In this document: one piece after another, positions 8,622-18,011 of the stretch
Numbering within the stretch: the stretch's first letter is position 1
Layout: every line of letters begins with the position of its first letter
Source: Acidovorax sp. A1169
GTDB taxonomy: Bacteria > Pseudomonadota > Gammaproteobacteria > Burkholderiales > Burkholderiaceae_C
DNA length: 64,000 bases
Direction of reading: 5' to 3'
Assembly: GCF_030704685.1 (NCBI RefSeq)
Contig: NZ_JAUZDX010000013.1
Location: 1 to 64,000, forward strand
Made by a program: the position numbers and the translations under genes
The notes under the pieces: model-generated
Seen by the model: the letters and a program-made list of their open reading frames with translations, nothing else
Told to the model about the DNA's origin: nothing
Databases searched by the model: none

Positions 8622-9348
8622 ACTGCTTGCCCAGATGGCTGCGGTGCAGCAGACCCATTGGTGGTTTGCTGCACGGCGCGACATCCTTTCATCCGTCATC
8701 GACGGCCTGGCCTTGCCGGCCGCCCAACCCCGCGTGCTGGAGATCGGCTGCGGCCCAGGCGGCAACCTGGCAATGCTGGCGCGACACGGCAGCCTGAGCG
8801 CCATGGAATACGCGCCCGAGGCACGTGCCGCAGCAGGCAGACTGGGGCTGTGCCCGGTGGAGGCCGGTGGCCTGCCCGAGCCTGTGCCCTTTGCCGACGG
8901 CAGCTTCGACCTGGTCTGCCTGCTCGACGTGCTGGAGCACGTGGAGCACGACGACGCTGCGCTGGCCCGCGTGGCCCGGCTGCTCAAGCCTGGGGGGCGG
9001 CTGCTGCTCACCGTGCCTGCGTACCAGTGGCTGTGGTCGGGCCACGACGTGGACCACCACCACCACCGGCGCTACACCGCCGGTCGGGTGCGCGCCAAGG
9101 CCACAAAGGCCGGCCTGGTGGTGCACCGCGCGGGCTACTTCAATACCGTGCTGTTCCCGCTGATCGCGATAGCCCGCCTGGCGGGCAAGCTGGCAGGGCG
9201 CAAGGGCGGCGATACCGAAACGGCCCTGCCCTCGCCCTGGCTGAACGCCACCCTGCGCACCCTTTTCGGGGCCGAGCGCCCCCTGGTGGCACGCATGGGA
9301 CTGCCGTTTGGTACGTCGGTGATTGCTGTGTTGGGACGTCCCTCTTGA
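8611..9348 (+). CDS. Class I SAM-dependent methyltransferase
   Basis: 245 aa. The start at 8611 overlaps the glycosyltransferase stop by 11 bases and gives MRPELLAQMAAVQQTHWWF, typical of the family. Motif I is LEIGCGPGGNLAML (about residue 44), the acidic loop is DLVCLLDVLEHVEHD, and KPGGRLLLTVPAY follows. The substrate is unknown; its place between GtrB and GtrA suggests it methylates the transferred sugar or its lipid-linked form. A C-terminal segment (YFNTVLFPLIAIARL) is hydrophobic and may touch the membrane. Confidence 0.9.
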   Translation: MRPELLAQMAAVQQTHWWFAARRDILSSVIDGLALPAAQPRVLEIGCGPGGNLAMLARHGSLSAMEYAPEARAAAGRLGLCPVEAGGLPEPVPFADGSFDLVCLLDVLEHVEHDDAALARVARLLKPGGRLLLTVPAYQWLWSGHDVDHHHHRRYTAGRVRAKATKAGLVVHRAGYFNTVLFPLIAIARLAGKLAGRKGGDTETALPSPWLNATLRTLFGAERPLVARMGLPFGTSVIAVLGRPS

Positions 9349-9722
9349 CCAGCATTCGTCGATCTGCCCTCGGTTTTGCCGTGGTGGGTGTGCTGTCCAC
9401 CCTCACGCACGTCTGTGTTGCCACCCTGTGCATCGAGCTGCTGGGCGCGCGTCCGCCTGTGGCCAATGTGGTGGCGTTCGCCGTGGCCACCCTGTTCTCG
9501 TACACGGCCAACACGTTGCTGAGCTTTGGCCAGCAGCTGAACCTGGCCACCGCCTGGCGCTTCGGCCTGGTGGCGAGCGCGGGCGGTGTGGTCAGCACCT
9601 TCATGACCTGGCTGGTGGAGCGTGCCGGTGGCCACTATGCGCTGGGCATTGCACTGGTGGTGACGGTGATCCCGGCCTTCAGCTACTTGGGCCACCGGTT
9701 TTTCACCTACCGCCTGCGCTAG
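9345..9722 (+). CDS. GtrA-family membrane protein (putative lipid-linked sugar flippase)
   Basis: 125 aa with four membrane segments and the GtrA signatures VANVVAFAVATLFSYTANTL and FSYLGHRFFTY near the end. The likely start is TTG at 9345, overlapping the methyltransferase stop as TTGA; no ATG fits. GtrA proteins are thought to move undecaprenyl-phosphate-sugar across the inner membrane. With the upstream GtrB and the downstream polytopic proteins this completes the usual gtrA-gtrB-gtrX set. Confidence 0.88.
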   Translation: MTSIRRSALGFAVVGVLSTLTHVCVATLCIELLGARPPVANVVAFAVATLFSYTANTLLSFGQQLNLATAWRFGLVASAGGVVSTFMTWLVERAGGHYALGIALVVTVIPAFSYLGHRFFTYRLR

Positions 9723-11632
9723 TGCGCGCCATTTGCCGTTGCCCCCTTTACTTGAACCCCTTGAATCCCTTGACCCCTTCATCGCCAACGCCTGACTGGC
9801 GCAAGAACAACGCCATTGCCTTGGGCCTGCTCGCCCTGCTGGTCTTTGTGCTGCATGGCAGCGCTGTGCACGCCTACTGGCGCTGGGACGACGGCACGCA
9901 CCTCTTCAACAGCACGCAGTACACCCCCTGGTCGGTGTTTCTCAACCCCGAGGTGACGCGGGCCGTATCGGGCAACCAGTTCGCGCCCTGGAACCTGTTC
10001 GTCTACCAGGTCAACAGCGCCCTGTTCGGCATGGACCCGCGGGCGTTCTACCTGCATCACCTGCTGTCGCTGGCTGTGGCGGCCTTCGCCCTGTATGTGC
10101 TGATGCGCCAGTGGTTCGCACCATGGCGGGCGATGCTGGCCCCGGCCCTGCTATTGATGGGCGCGCCGGCCTTCCACATGGCGCAGCAGTTGATGGTGGG
10201 GCACTACCTGGACGGCCTCACCTTTGCCTGCCTGGCACTGTGGGCCCAGTTGCGTGCGGTGGAGCGCAGGCAATGGCGCTGGGCCTGGCTGGCGGCCGGG
10301 CTCTACCTGCTGTCCACGCTTTGCAAGGAGGTCTATGTGCCCTGGATCGCGCTGGCGCTGTTCATGCCCCTCGGCGCCGCGACGGCCCCCATGCCGTGGG
10401 TGCGCCGCTGGCGCTATGCCCTGCCCTCTCTGGCGGTCGCGCTGAGCTACGCCGCCGTGCGCGTGCTGGTGTTTTCCGGCGCGGGCGGGTACCAGCCCAG
10501 CACGCTGACAGGCTGGCACGACGTGCCCGGTGTGCTCGCAGCGATGGCCCTGATGCTGACCCACGGGCTGGTGGGCTCGGGCGTTCTGGGGCTGCTGGCC
10601 ACGGCGCTGTGCCTGGTATGCGTTGGCGTCAGCCTGGCCACGCTGCCGCCGCAGGCGTGCCTGAAGGCGCTGGCGGCTTTGGGCGCGGCCATCACGGTGG
10701 TGGTTTTTCCACTCCTGTTCGTGGCGCGCCCGGGCCTGGAGTGGCAGCTCCACGCCCGGCTGCTGTGGGTGCCCTGGGCCGCGCTGTGCGTGCTGTGGTG
10801 CCTGCCCTGGCCGCCGCGGCTGGCGCGCTGGCATGCGCTGGCGCTGCTGGTTTTTGTGGTGACGGCGGGCCAGCAGGCCTGGGTGCAGCGCCAGCATGAC
10901 CGCCCCATCGAGGCCATGTTCGATGCGCACTACGGCTTCGCGCTGCAACCGCCACCCGGCCAGGTGCTGCTCCCCACCCAGTTCAACACGCCCGGCTATG
11001 TGGCTGCGGTGACCATGAGCGCCCATGCCGCGCGCCAGCGCATGGAGCCCGGGCTGGCGCATGCCCAGCCCGCCCTGCTGCGCCAGTGGCCGGCGGATGC
11101 GGGCGAGCGCGCGCGCATCCGTGTCTGGCAGGACAGCTGCCTGTGCATTGCCCCCCTGGACACGCTGGCCCCGGCACTGCAGCAGGCTGCACTGCAAGCG
11201 CAACTGGGCAACCAGGCATTCGCAGCACCGCTGCGCCAGCCCCTGCCCTACATCGCCAACGCCTGGGGCGGCGCCATCGACTCCATCACCACCGAAGGCG
11301 GCGTGGTGCACGTGAGGGGGTGGACGCCGACGCTTGGCGCTGGCAAAAAACTGTTTCTGACCGGGTTTTCCGGCGTGCCGCCAGTGACCATCGACAACGT
11401 GCAGCGGCCCGATGTGGCCAGTGCCCACCGCCGCGCCGACATGCTGGACTCGGGGTTCCACGCCACGCTGCGATTTGCCAACCCAGACGCCGCACAGGCC
11501 GCCGCCGCCAGCCTGTGCGCGGTGGTTGCCGGCCAGTTGCCAGGGCAGGAGCACCAGTTCCTGATGCTGCCCATCGAAGGGGGCACGCGCTGCAAGAACG
11601 CGCTGATGCCCGCCACGACACGGCAGATGTGA
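9722..11632 (+). CDS. Polytopic membrane protein, paralog 1; candidate Gtr-type sugar transferase
   Basis: About 636 aa from a GTG that overlaps the gtrA stop by one base (TAGTG); TTG codons at 9752-9767 are alternatives. The first ~400 residues hold about ten membrane segments. The loop after the first carries YWRWDDG and then NQFAPWNLFVYQVN; acidic pairs in the first loop are typical of GT-C glycosyltransferases. Further on are FHMAQQLMVGHYLDG and STLCKEVYVPW. The last ~180 residues form a soluble domain with NAWGGAIDSITTEGG, VRGWTPTLGAG and GQLPGQEHQFL. Two paralogs occur in this window. I know no named family; the role as acceptor-specific transferase is inferred from the GtrA/GtrB context. 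Confidence 0.85.
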   Translation: MRAICRCPLYLNPLNPLTPSSPTPDWRKNNAIALGLLALLVFVLHGSAVHAYWRWDDGTHLFNSTQYTPWSVFLNPEVTRAVSGNQFAPWNLFVYQVNSALFGMDPRAFYLHHLLSLAVAAFALYVLMRQWFAPWRAMLAPALLLMGAPAFHMAQQLMVGHYLDGLTFACLALWAQLRAVERRQWRWAWLAAGLYLLSTLCKEVYVPWIALALFMPLGAATAPMPWVRRWRYALPSLAVALSYAAVRVLVFSGAGGYQPSTLTGWHDVPGVLAAMALMLTHGLVGSGVLGLLATALCLVCVGVSLATLPPQACLKALAALGAAITVVVFPLLFVARPGLEWQLHARLLWVPWAALCVLWCLPWPPRLARWHALALLVFVVTAGQQAWVQRQHDRPIEAMFDAHYGFALQPPPGQVLLPTQFNTPGYVAAVTMSAHAARQRMEPGLAHAQPALLRQWPADAGERARIRVWQDSCLCIAPLDTLAPALQQAALQAQLGNQAFAAPLRQPLPYIANAWGGAIDSITTEGGVVHVRGWTPTLGAGKKLFLTGFSGVPPVTIDNVQRPDVASAHRRADMLDSGFHATLRFANPDAAQAAAASLCAVVAGQLPGQEHQFLMLPIEGGTRCKNALMPATTRQM

Positions 11633-11640
11633 CGTACCGC

Positions 11641-13515
11641 ATGAAAAACTCCACCAAACCCGCATGGGCTATCGATCTCGCCGTGCTGGCCGTGCTGTGC
11701 CTGCTGGCGTTTGCACTGCATGGCAGCGCCCTCAAAGGCTACTGGCGCTGGGACGATGGCCAGCATCTTATCTTCCTCGGCCTGTACAGCCCGTGGTCGG
11801 TGTTCATGGACCCGCAGGTGACGCGCACCGTCTCCGGCAACCAGTTCGCGCCCTGGAACCTGTTCATCTACCAGGTCAACCACGCCCTCTTCGGCCTGGA
11901 GCCTTTTGCCTACTACCTGCACCACCTGCTGTCGCTGGCGGGCGCTGCTGGCGCGCTGTACCTGCTGCTGCGCCGCTGGCTCGGGCGCTGGCAGGCGCTG
12001 CTGCCCGCGGCGCTGCTGCTGGTGGGCGCCCCGGCCGTGCACATGGCCCAGCAGCTGATGTCGGGGCACTACGTGAACGGCATGCTGTTCGCCTGCCTGG
12101 GCCTGTGGGCCTACGTGCATGCGGTGCAGAAGGCGCAGTGGCGCTGGGCCTGGCTGGCTGCGGGCTTCTACCTGATGTCGACCCTGTGCAAGGAGGTCTA
12201 CGTCCCCTGGATCGCCCTGTACCTGCTGCTGCCGCTGCCTGCGGGCTCGCCCCGCGGCATGGCGCGCTGGCGCTTTGCCCTGCCTGCCCTCACCGTCGCC
12301 CTGGGCTACGCGGTGCTCCGCATCGCCGTGTTTGCGGGTGTGGGCGGGTACCACCGACACGCCCTGGACAGCTGGAGCGCCGTGCCGGCCTTTACTGCCG
12401 AGCTGGCGCGCGTGCTGACCGATGGCCTGCTGGGCGCCAACCTGCTGGGCGTGGCCGCAGCCGTGCTGTGCCTGGCGTGCGCCGTGGTGGCTGTGGCGGC
12501 ACAGCCTGCCCCTGACCGACCACGGATGCTGGTGGGCCTGGGCGCTGCCGCCGTGGTGGTGGTCTTTCCGCTGCTGTTCGCGGTGCAGGCCTATGCGGAC
12601 TGGATGGTGTACACGCGCTTTCTCTGGGTTCCCTGGGCCGCTGCATGCGTGCTGTGGAGCCTGAAGTGGCCCGCCCCCCTGGCACGCTGGAAGCTGGCGG
12701 CCCTGCTCGTCTTCGTTGCTGCGGCGGCGCAGCAGTCGGTGGCCCAGCGCGCGCATGACCGCCCCATCGACGCCATGTTCGACGCGCACTACGCCTTCGC
12801 CATGCAGCCGCCCGAGGGGCAGATCCTGGCGCCATTCGAGTTCTTCTCGCCCATCACCATGACCTCGATGATCATGAACGCACATGCAGCGCAGTTGATT
12901 CTCGAGCCGGACAAGCCCCATGCGAGCCCGGCCCTGCTGCGCACCGCACCGGCGGATGCCGCCGAGCGCGCGCGCATTCGGGTGTGGAGCGAAAAGTGCC
13001 TGTGCCTGGTGCCGCTGAGCAGCCTGCCGCCCGATGAGCAGGACGGCGCGGTGCGATCCCACCTGGTCAATGCCGGCGCCGTACTGCAGCTGGGCAAGAA
13101 CCTCCCGCGCATGGCCAATGGGTACGGGGGGTCCATCGACGAGATCACCGTCGCGGGCCGCCAGATGCACCTGTCTGGCTGGACGCCGACCATCGGCACC
13201 GGCCGCAAGCTGGTGATCACGGGACTGCCCCCCGAGGCCCAGGCGCGGCTGGACGAATTGGTCAGCACCGAGCGCCCCGACGTCGTGCAGGCCTACCAGC
13301 GGCCCGACATGCTGCTGTCGGGCTTTCGCGCAACGCTCAGCTTTGCCGACGAGGCTAGCGCCCAGGCGGCCAGCAAGGTGCTGTGCGCCCTGGTCCCCGG
13401 CCAGCTGCCGGGCCAGGACAACCAGTTTTTGCTGCTGCCCGTGCAGGGCCAGCAGCGTTGCGGCGAGGCGCTGCTACCCAAGTGGACCCGGGTGGTGAGC
13501 GGGGACGGGCATTAG
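11641..13515 (+). CDS. Polytopic membrane protein, paralog 2; candidate Gtr-type sugar transferase
   Basis: 624 aa, ATG only 8 bases after the stop of paralog 1, so probably translated from the same mRNA. It has the same architecture and motifs: YWRWDDGQHL, NQFAPWNLFIYQVN, VHMAQQLMSGHYVNG, STLCKEVYVPW, and C-terminal NGYGGSIDEITVAGR, LSGWTPTIGTG and PGQLPGQDNQFLLL. About ten membrane segments fill residues 10-420. The charged first loop and the C-terminal domain are the best-conserved parts among the three paralogs, and so the likely functional sites. A tandem duplicate with a changed acceptor or sugar specificity is the simplest reading. Confidence 0.85.
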   Translation: MKNSTKPAWAIDLAVLAVLCLLAFALHGSALKGYWRWDDGQHLIFLGLYSPWSVFMDPQVTRTVSGNQFAPWNLFIYQVNHALFGLEPFAYYLHHLLSLAGAAGALYLLLRRWLGRWQALLPAALLLVGAPAVHMAQQLMSGHYVNGMLFACLGLWAYVHAVQKAQWRWAWLAAGFYLMSTLCKEVYVPWIALYLLLPLPAGSPRGMARWRFALPALTVALGYAVLRIAVFAGVGGYHRHALDSWSAVPAFTAELARVLTDGLLGANLLGVAAAVLCLACAVVAVAAQPAPDRPRMLVGLGAAAVVVVFPLLFAVQAYADWMVYTRFLWVPWAAACVLWSLKWPAPLARWKLAALLVFVAAAAQQSVAQRAHDRPIDAMFDAHYAFAMQPPEGQILAPFEFFSPITMTSMIMNAHAAQLILEPDKPHASPALLRTAPADAAERARIRVWSEKCLCLVPLSSLPPDEQDGAVRSHLVNAGAVLQLGKNLPRMANGYGGSIDEITVAGRQMHLSGWTPTIGTGRKLVITGLPPEAQARLDELVSTERPDVVQAYQRPDMLLSGFRATLSFADEASAQAASKVLCALVPGQLPGQDNQFLLLPVQGQQRCGEALLPKWTRVVSGDGH

Positions 13516-13726
13516 CCCAGGGTTCGCGCAAATCGAAGCAGGCATTGGCTTAGAGTGGCGCTGCCGGGCTTTACCGTATTGCGCAGGCTGCGCGCACGGA
13601 CCAAGCGGCCTGCCGGCAACACTGCACAAGGCGTGCACAAGCCCGCCTCGGGGGTGTGCCGGGCGATGTAAAGTCTCGCGGGCATCCATACCAACTACTT
13701 ACTGACCAGCCATGAAGGAGTTCATT

Positions 13727-14311
13727 TTGTCCAAGAAAGATCGGCGCCTGTTTCTTCTGGCCCTGCCGGGCCTGCTGGGCGCATGCGCGAGCAATCAGTT
13801 CACGGCCTCAGCGCCAGCGGCCAATGGCATCACGCTCGCGAAGAGCAGGCTTTACGTGTATTCCTTCATGGACGTGCGCGACTCGGAGTTCGGCCCCATG
13901 ATGCTTGCCGAAATCGACCGCCAACTCGTTGCGGAGCTTGCCAAGGCTTCGGTCACGGCGCGGGTGTTGCGTTTCAAGGACAGCGAGGCGGGCAAGTACT
14001 ACTCGACGACCAACTCAGGGATGTCGGTGCCAACGGGACAGACCATCAGCGGCAATCTCGCCAACGAAAAGTCACTTGCAACCAACTATCGCCTGGTCAT
14101 ATTTCCCAGCGACATGAAAATCACGGGCGCGTGGATGCACTACCAAGTCCGCTGGGAATTGTTCGATGCAGCCACCAACAAACGGGTGTGGGTAGCAACC
14201 TCGCATGGAAAGCACATGAACTTCGCCAAGAACGATGAAGATCCCCAAGCCCGCGCCAAGGGCATCGTGGACGGGTTTGTCGGGGAACTGCGCAAGAGCA
14301 GGCTGCTGTAG
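13727..14311 (+). CDS. Lipoprotein of unknown function
   Basis: 194 aa. An ATG at 13712 is in frame, but the codons after it contain AAGGAG (13715-13720), a consensus ribosome binding site 6 bases before a TTG at 13727. Starting there gives SKKDRRLFLLALPGLLGAC, a standard lipoprotein signal with lipobox LGAC. The mature part begins CASNQFTASAP. A domain of about 160 residues contains LYVYSFMDVRDSEFG and VRWELFDAATNKRVW. No family was recognised. It sits alone between the glycosylation genes and a convergent DUF1631 gene. Confidence 0.8.
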   Translation: MSKKDRRLFLLALPGLLGACASNQFTASAPAANGITLAKSRLYVYSFMDVRDSEFGPMMLAEIDRQLVAELAKASVTARVLRFKDSEAGKYYSTTNSGMSVPTGQTISGNLANEKSLATNYRLVIFPSDMKITGAWMHYQVRWELFDAATNKRVWVATSHGKHMNFAKNDEDPQARAKGIVDGFVGELRKSRLL

Positions 14312-14381
14312 CAGGCTGCAAGACCATCCTCGGCTCCAACGGGGCTCGCGCCTGGACTGCCAGCGCGGCGGCGCAAACCGC

Positions 14382-17021
14382 CTACCGCCCCTTGGCCGGC
14401 GGCTTGCCGCCCAGCGGCGCCTGCTTGCTGCTGGGTGCGCTGCCGAGCTTGCCGCGCGAGGTTTCCAGCGGCGCGGGCAGGCTGCCCCGGGTGGTGGCGA
14501 TGCCGCCAGCGCGCGTGGCGGTGGCTGCTGCTGCCGGGGGCCGGGCCTTGGGGGCGGGCACCACGCGCAGGGCACCTTCGTCGGCCAGTTTGTCGCGCAT
14601 GCGGCGCGTCATGGACTGGGTGCTGTTGTCTGGCGCGGTGAAGAGGAACAGCGTGCCATGCGGACTGGACCAGGTGAGCTGGGTGTGCACGGCGCGGCCG
14701 TTGCTGATGAGCTCGACCCAGGCGCCCACCACGAATTCGGCGTAGGGCTCGGCCTTGGTGGGCGCGGCAGCGGCCGGTTCGGGCGGGGCGATGTCCACCA
14801 GGGCCTGGGCGCTGTCGTCGTAGCCGGCAACCGCCGCCACGGAGTCATTGGGGTCGCGCGAGTCTTGAACCGAGTCCTCGGGGTCGAGGGTGATCTTGGC
14901 GAAGGCGGCGCGCTCGAAGGCGTCCTGGTGCAGGCCCACCAGGCGCTGCAGGAAGGCGCTGGTCTTGGCCGCCGGATGGTCGATGGTCTGCAGGCCCTCG
15001 CGCAGCTTGACGAGCAGGCCGGGGATAGCCTCGGACAGGCGGTCGGGCTCGGCGCGGGTCAGCTCGGGCTGTGCGCTCCAAAGCAGCATGGGCACCAGGG
15101 CCAGGTAGCCGCCGGGGTCGTCCTCGCCGCCATCGGCCTGGGCAACCTGGGCCAGGGCCACCACCTCGGCCCAGGGGCCGGCGGCAAAGTCGAGCACGTC
15201 GGCGGGCACCCGCTCCAGGTCGGGCAGTTTGCGGATGTCGGCAGCGATCTTGCCGGCCAGCATTTCGCGCTGCTCGGCCTGCAGCGCGGCCTTGTCCTTC
15301 TCGGCCTGGCGGGCCTTGGCCTTTTGCACCTGCGAGTTCCAGGCGGCCTGCAGGGCCTTGAGCACGGTCTCGAACGGGGTTGCGTCCTTGATCTCGATGC
15401 CGGCCAGGTAGCCCACGGATTCGTTGAGCAGGCGGATGAAGCGGGCAAAGCCGGGCGCCTTCTCGTCCGGGAAGGCCAGGCTGCGCTGGGTCATCTCGTC
15501 GAGCAGCACGCGCGCGGGGTGACTTGGCTCGGTGAAGAAGGTCTGGTCGCGGCGCACCAGGTGCTTCAGCGCGGGCTCCAGGTTCTGCACCGCGCGCTGC
15601 ACCGAGGGCAGCAGCCGCGAATCGCGTGCGATGTTCTCCATCATGCGGCCCACCACCTCGGCGGCCATGGCCGGCGGGTCCTGCGGGGCCACCACGGGCA
15701 CGGTGTAGATCTGCTGGTAGGGCATGCCCGGCACGGTATACAGGTGCTGGGGTGCCGTGCCCGGCGTGGTGGGTGCCCAGACGCCTTGGGGTACCTGGTG
15801 CGCGACCTGCGCCGCGGCCTGCGGCACGCCTGCCAGGCGGCCCACCAGGCGTTCGAGCTGGGCCATGTCTTCCATGGCCTCGGCCACCACGTTGCCGGGG
15901 TGGTAGGCACCGCCCAGGCCCGAATGCATGCTGGCCGCACCGCTGGCAGCACCGCCGCCGCCGGCCCAGGCCGACTGCATGGCGGCGGGTTGAGAAGGCA
16001 CGCCGCCACCACCCATGCCGCCGTAGCCGCGGGGGTCGAACGGATCGCCGCCTGCCAGCATCTGGCGCAGGATGCCCACGGTGAGCAGCGCCTCTTCGGC
16101 GGCCGCCGCCTGGGGGGACATCATGGGCGCGGGCATCTGGGCCTCGCCGCTCCAGTTGTTGTTCGGGTCGCCACTCCAGTTGTTGTTGCCGCCGCCGCCC
16201 ATGCCGCGGCCATAGCCCGTGTTGCCATAGCCGGCGTTGCCGTAGCCACTGGGGCCGCCCATGGGGCCGCCATAGCCCGTGCCCGCGTAGCCGCCGCCAT
16301 AGCCGGTGTTGCCACCGCCACCGCCCTGCATGCCGCCACCCGTGCGCGCGCCGGCGCCGGGTGCGCCCAGCACGGCGTAGCCCACGGGCTCCACGCCGTT
16401 GTCGCGCAGGGTTTTGACCATGGTCTTGTATTCGTCGACCAGCAGCTTGCCCAGCAGGTCGCGCATGTGCTGCATCCACAGCCCGCGGACCTCGGCGTTC
16501 ACGCCGGTCTCGCCCACCACCTGCTGCAGGGCGCGGATGTAGCTTTCGGGCCGCAGGGGGTTGCGCTCGGGTTGTACGCTGCGCAGGCCCTGGGCCGAGC
16601 TGACCAGGGTGTTGAGCTCGGCCAGTATCGCCTCGGTGGCGTGCGAGGCCAGCTGCTGGGCACGGGCCAGCTCTACCTGGTTTTGCATCTCGCTCTCGTC
16701 CATGAGCGAGAGCTCGCCAAAATCCAGGGGCGAAGCGTCTGCGGAGCGGGATTTGCCCGCCGCGGCAGGCGGGCCTTCGGCAAAGATCTCCAGCAGGGCC
16801 ATGGAGTAGCCCTTGACCAGGGCCGTCTCGTGCTGGCCCAGCAGGCGCAGGCTGTCACTGGCCAGGTTGCGCTGCTGGATGTTGCGCACCGTGCTCTCTT
16901 CGGCGGCCAGCGCGCTGCGGGTGACCGCAATGAGCTTGTCCATGAGCGCTTCGCCCCCGCGCACTGCGTTGACGACACAGGCACGGAAAACGGTTTTTGG
17001 AGAAGGCGCAACCTGGGACAT
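14382..17021 (-). CDS. DUF1631 family protein
   Basis: 879 aa. Recognised from the N-terminal pattern (MSQVAPSPKTVFRACVVN, then LLGQHETALVKGYSMALLE), typical of DUF1631 proteins of beta- and gammaproteobacteria (sometimes wrongly labelled thymidine phosphorylase). A low-complexity Gly/Tyr/Asn stretch of about 60 residues (repeats of YGNTGYG type, about 225-290) interrupts the first third and probably forms a flexible linker. The C-terminus holds a compact beta domain with VGAWVELISNGRAVHTQLTW, reminiscent of PilZ-like folds; that is only a suggestion. No signal peptide or membrane segment. Function unknown. Confidence 0.85.
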   Translation of the reverse strand: MSQVAPSPKTVFRACVVNAVRGGEALMDKLIAVTRSALAAEESTVRNIQQRNLASDSLRLLGQHETALVKGYSMALLEIFAEGPPAAAGKSRSADASPLDFGELSLMDESEMQNQVELARAQQLASHATEAILAELNTLVSSAQGLRSVQPERNPLRPESYIRALQQVVGETGVNAEVRGLWMQHMRDLLGKLLVDEYKTMVKTLRDNGVEPVGYAVLGAPGAGARTGGGMQGGGGGNTGYGGGYAGTGYGGPMGGPSGYGNAGYGNTGYGRGMGGGGNNNWSGDPNNNWSGEAQMPAPMMSPQAAAAEEALLTVGILRQMLAGGDPFDPRGYGGMGGGGVPSQPAAMQSAWAGGGGAASGAASMHSGLGGAYHPGNVVAEAMEDMAQLERLVGRLAGVPQAAAQVAHQVPQGVWAPTTPGTAPQHLYTVPGMPYQQIYTVPVVAPQDPPAMAAEVVGRMMENIARDSRLLPSVQRAVQNLEPALKHLVRRDQTFFTEPSHPARVLLDEMTQRSLAFPDEKAPGFARFIRLLNESVGYLAGIEIKDATPFETVLKALQAAWNSQVQKAKARQAEKDKAALQAEQREMLAGKIAADIRKLPDLERVPADVLDFAAGPWAEVVALAQVAQADGGEDDPGGYLALVPMLLWSAQPELTRAEPDRLSEAIPGLLVKLREGLQTIDHPAAKTSAFLQRLVGLHQDAFERAAFAKITLDPEDSVQDSRDPNDSVAAVAGYDDSAQALVDIAPPEPAAAAPTKAEPYAEFVVGAWVELISNGRAVHTQLTWSSPHGTLFLFTAPDNSTQSMTRRMRDKLADEGALRVVPAPKARPPAAAATATRAGGIATTRGSLPAPLETSRGKLGSAPSSKQAPLGGKPPAKGR

Positions 17022-18011
17022 GGTGAGATGGAGGGGAAACGGGGAGGAAAATTCGAAAAATCGTTTCCACCTGCAATCCTACTTGACCTGAGGGCCCTGC
17101 GCACAATTCCCTGGTGACCGAAGGCAGCACCTGTGGCCAACTCAAGGGATTTACCCCAGTCCAAAGCCCTGGGGTGCACAGGCCTGCCATTGTGTGCCAG
17201 TGACCATTCGTGGCCTGCCGCACAAAGTGCTGTCCTGCATGCCACGCAACCAGGACCGAGGTGGAGTCGTCTGTTTGCGCGGCTGGTTTCCGTGCGGGAA
17301 GAAGGCACGCCCTGGCGATTGCGCCGACAGCCCGGGTGGGTCCCTGGGCGCCGATGCGCCTTCTGCCGAGCACGCTCCCGGGCTTGATCGTGGTGCTTGC
17401 GCAACGCATGAATCGCGGCGCGGGTGCTAGGGCGTGTCATAAATCATTTCACCCCCGCGAAAGCCTGCAGCGCGGTGCAGTGCAAGGCGCCCTGAGTGCC
17501 GTGTAGCACGGCTACACAAGCGAAGGGCAACGCCGCAATGTGCCGCGCTGCAGGCTTTCCCTTCGGGCTGGCCCCGGCATGCGGCGTCTGCTTTGTCGCT
17601 CGGCTTGCCCATAGTCCACTATGGGCTGCGCCGCGCTTCGCGCATCCGTCCGCATGCCGGGGCCAGCGCGGGGGCGAAATGAACGATGACACGCCCTAGG
17701 CCGGACGCAGCGCCTCGCGGCTTTGCAGCCGTTGCCCAGGGCAGGCAAAGCGGGCCATTCCAGGGGGTTTCGGACAAACACCCTGGGCCGGAACCAGGGC
17801 AAAAGCCCCCCGGCCTTGTGGACACTCGCGCTGAGGCCTTTGCCGCAAGACTTGCGGTAGCCACGCTGCTATCCTGCGGGCCATGTGCGCTGGAACTTCG
17901 CGGGGGGCATCGGGCGCCGCTTGATCGGGTGGAACGGGCATGGTGCGCCACGGGGCCCCCGGTCGTGGCCCTTGTGCGTTACCGACTCCCTCTGCACTGC
18001 CTTGTTTTGAT
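17022..18011. other. Long intergenic region around a MITE-like element
   Basis: About 990 bases without a convincing gene. 17022-17430 is GC-rich with no credible reading frame and presumably holds the DUF1631 promoter. 17431-17695 is a MITE-like element. 17696-18011 leads into the third polytopic paralog and includes the imperfect inverted repeat CCAGGG...CCCTGG around 17758-17784. No RNA gene was recognised. Confidence 0.5.
17431..17695. mobile_element. MITE-like element flanked by CTAG
   Basis: 265 bp between two CTAG tetranucleotides (17427-17430 and 17696-17699), consistent with a 4-bp target duplication. Terminal inverted repeats start GGCGTGTCAT at both ends and continue imperfectly for about 30 bp (TCATTTC, CCCCCGCG). 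The interior contains two large perfect inverted repeats: 16 bp (17460-17475 with 17543-17558) and 17 bp (17568-17584 with 17650-17666). Each loop carries another palindrome: GTGTAGC-ACG-GCTACAC at 17501-17517 and GCCCATAGT-CC-ACTATGGGC at 17607-17626. No transposase; CTAG targets are known for IS5-type elements. Confidence 0.8.

Noticed and set aside
7518-13515. Prophage-borne serotype-conversion cassette
   Set aside because: gtr-type genes are often on phages, but there is no integrase, attachment site or phage structural gene here.
14235-17117. 960-codon plus-strand open frame opposite the DUF1631 gene
   Set aside because: Arises from the high-GC code; composition is Gly/His/Leu-rich with no motifs, whereas the minus-strand frame is a recognised family.
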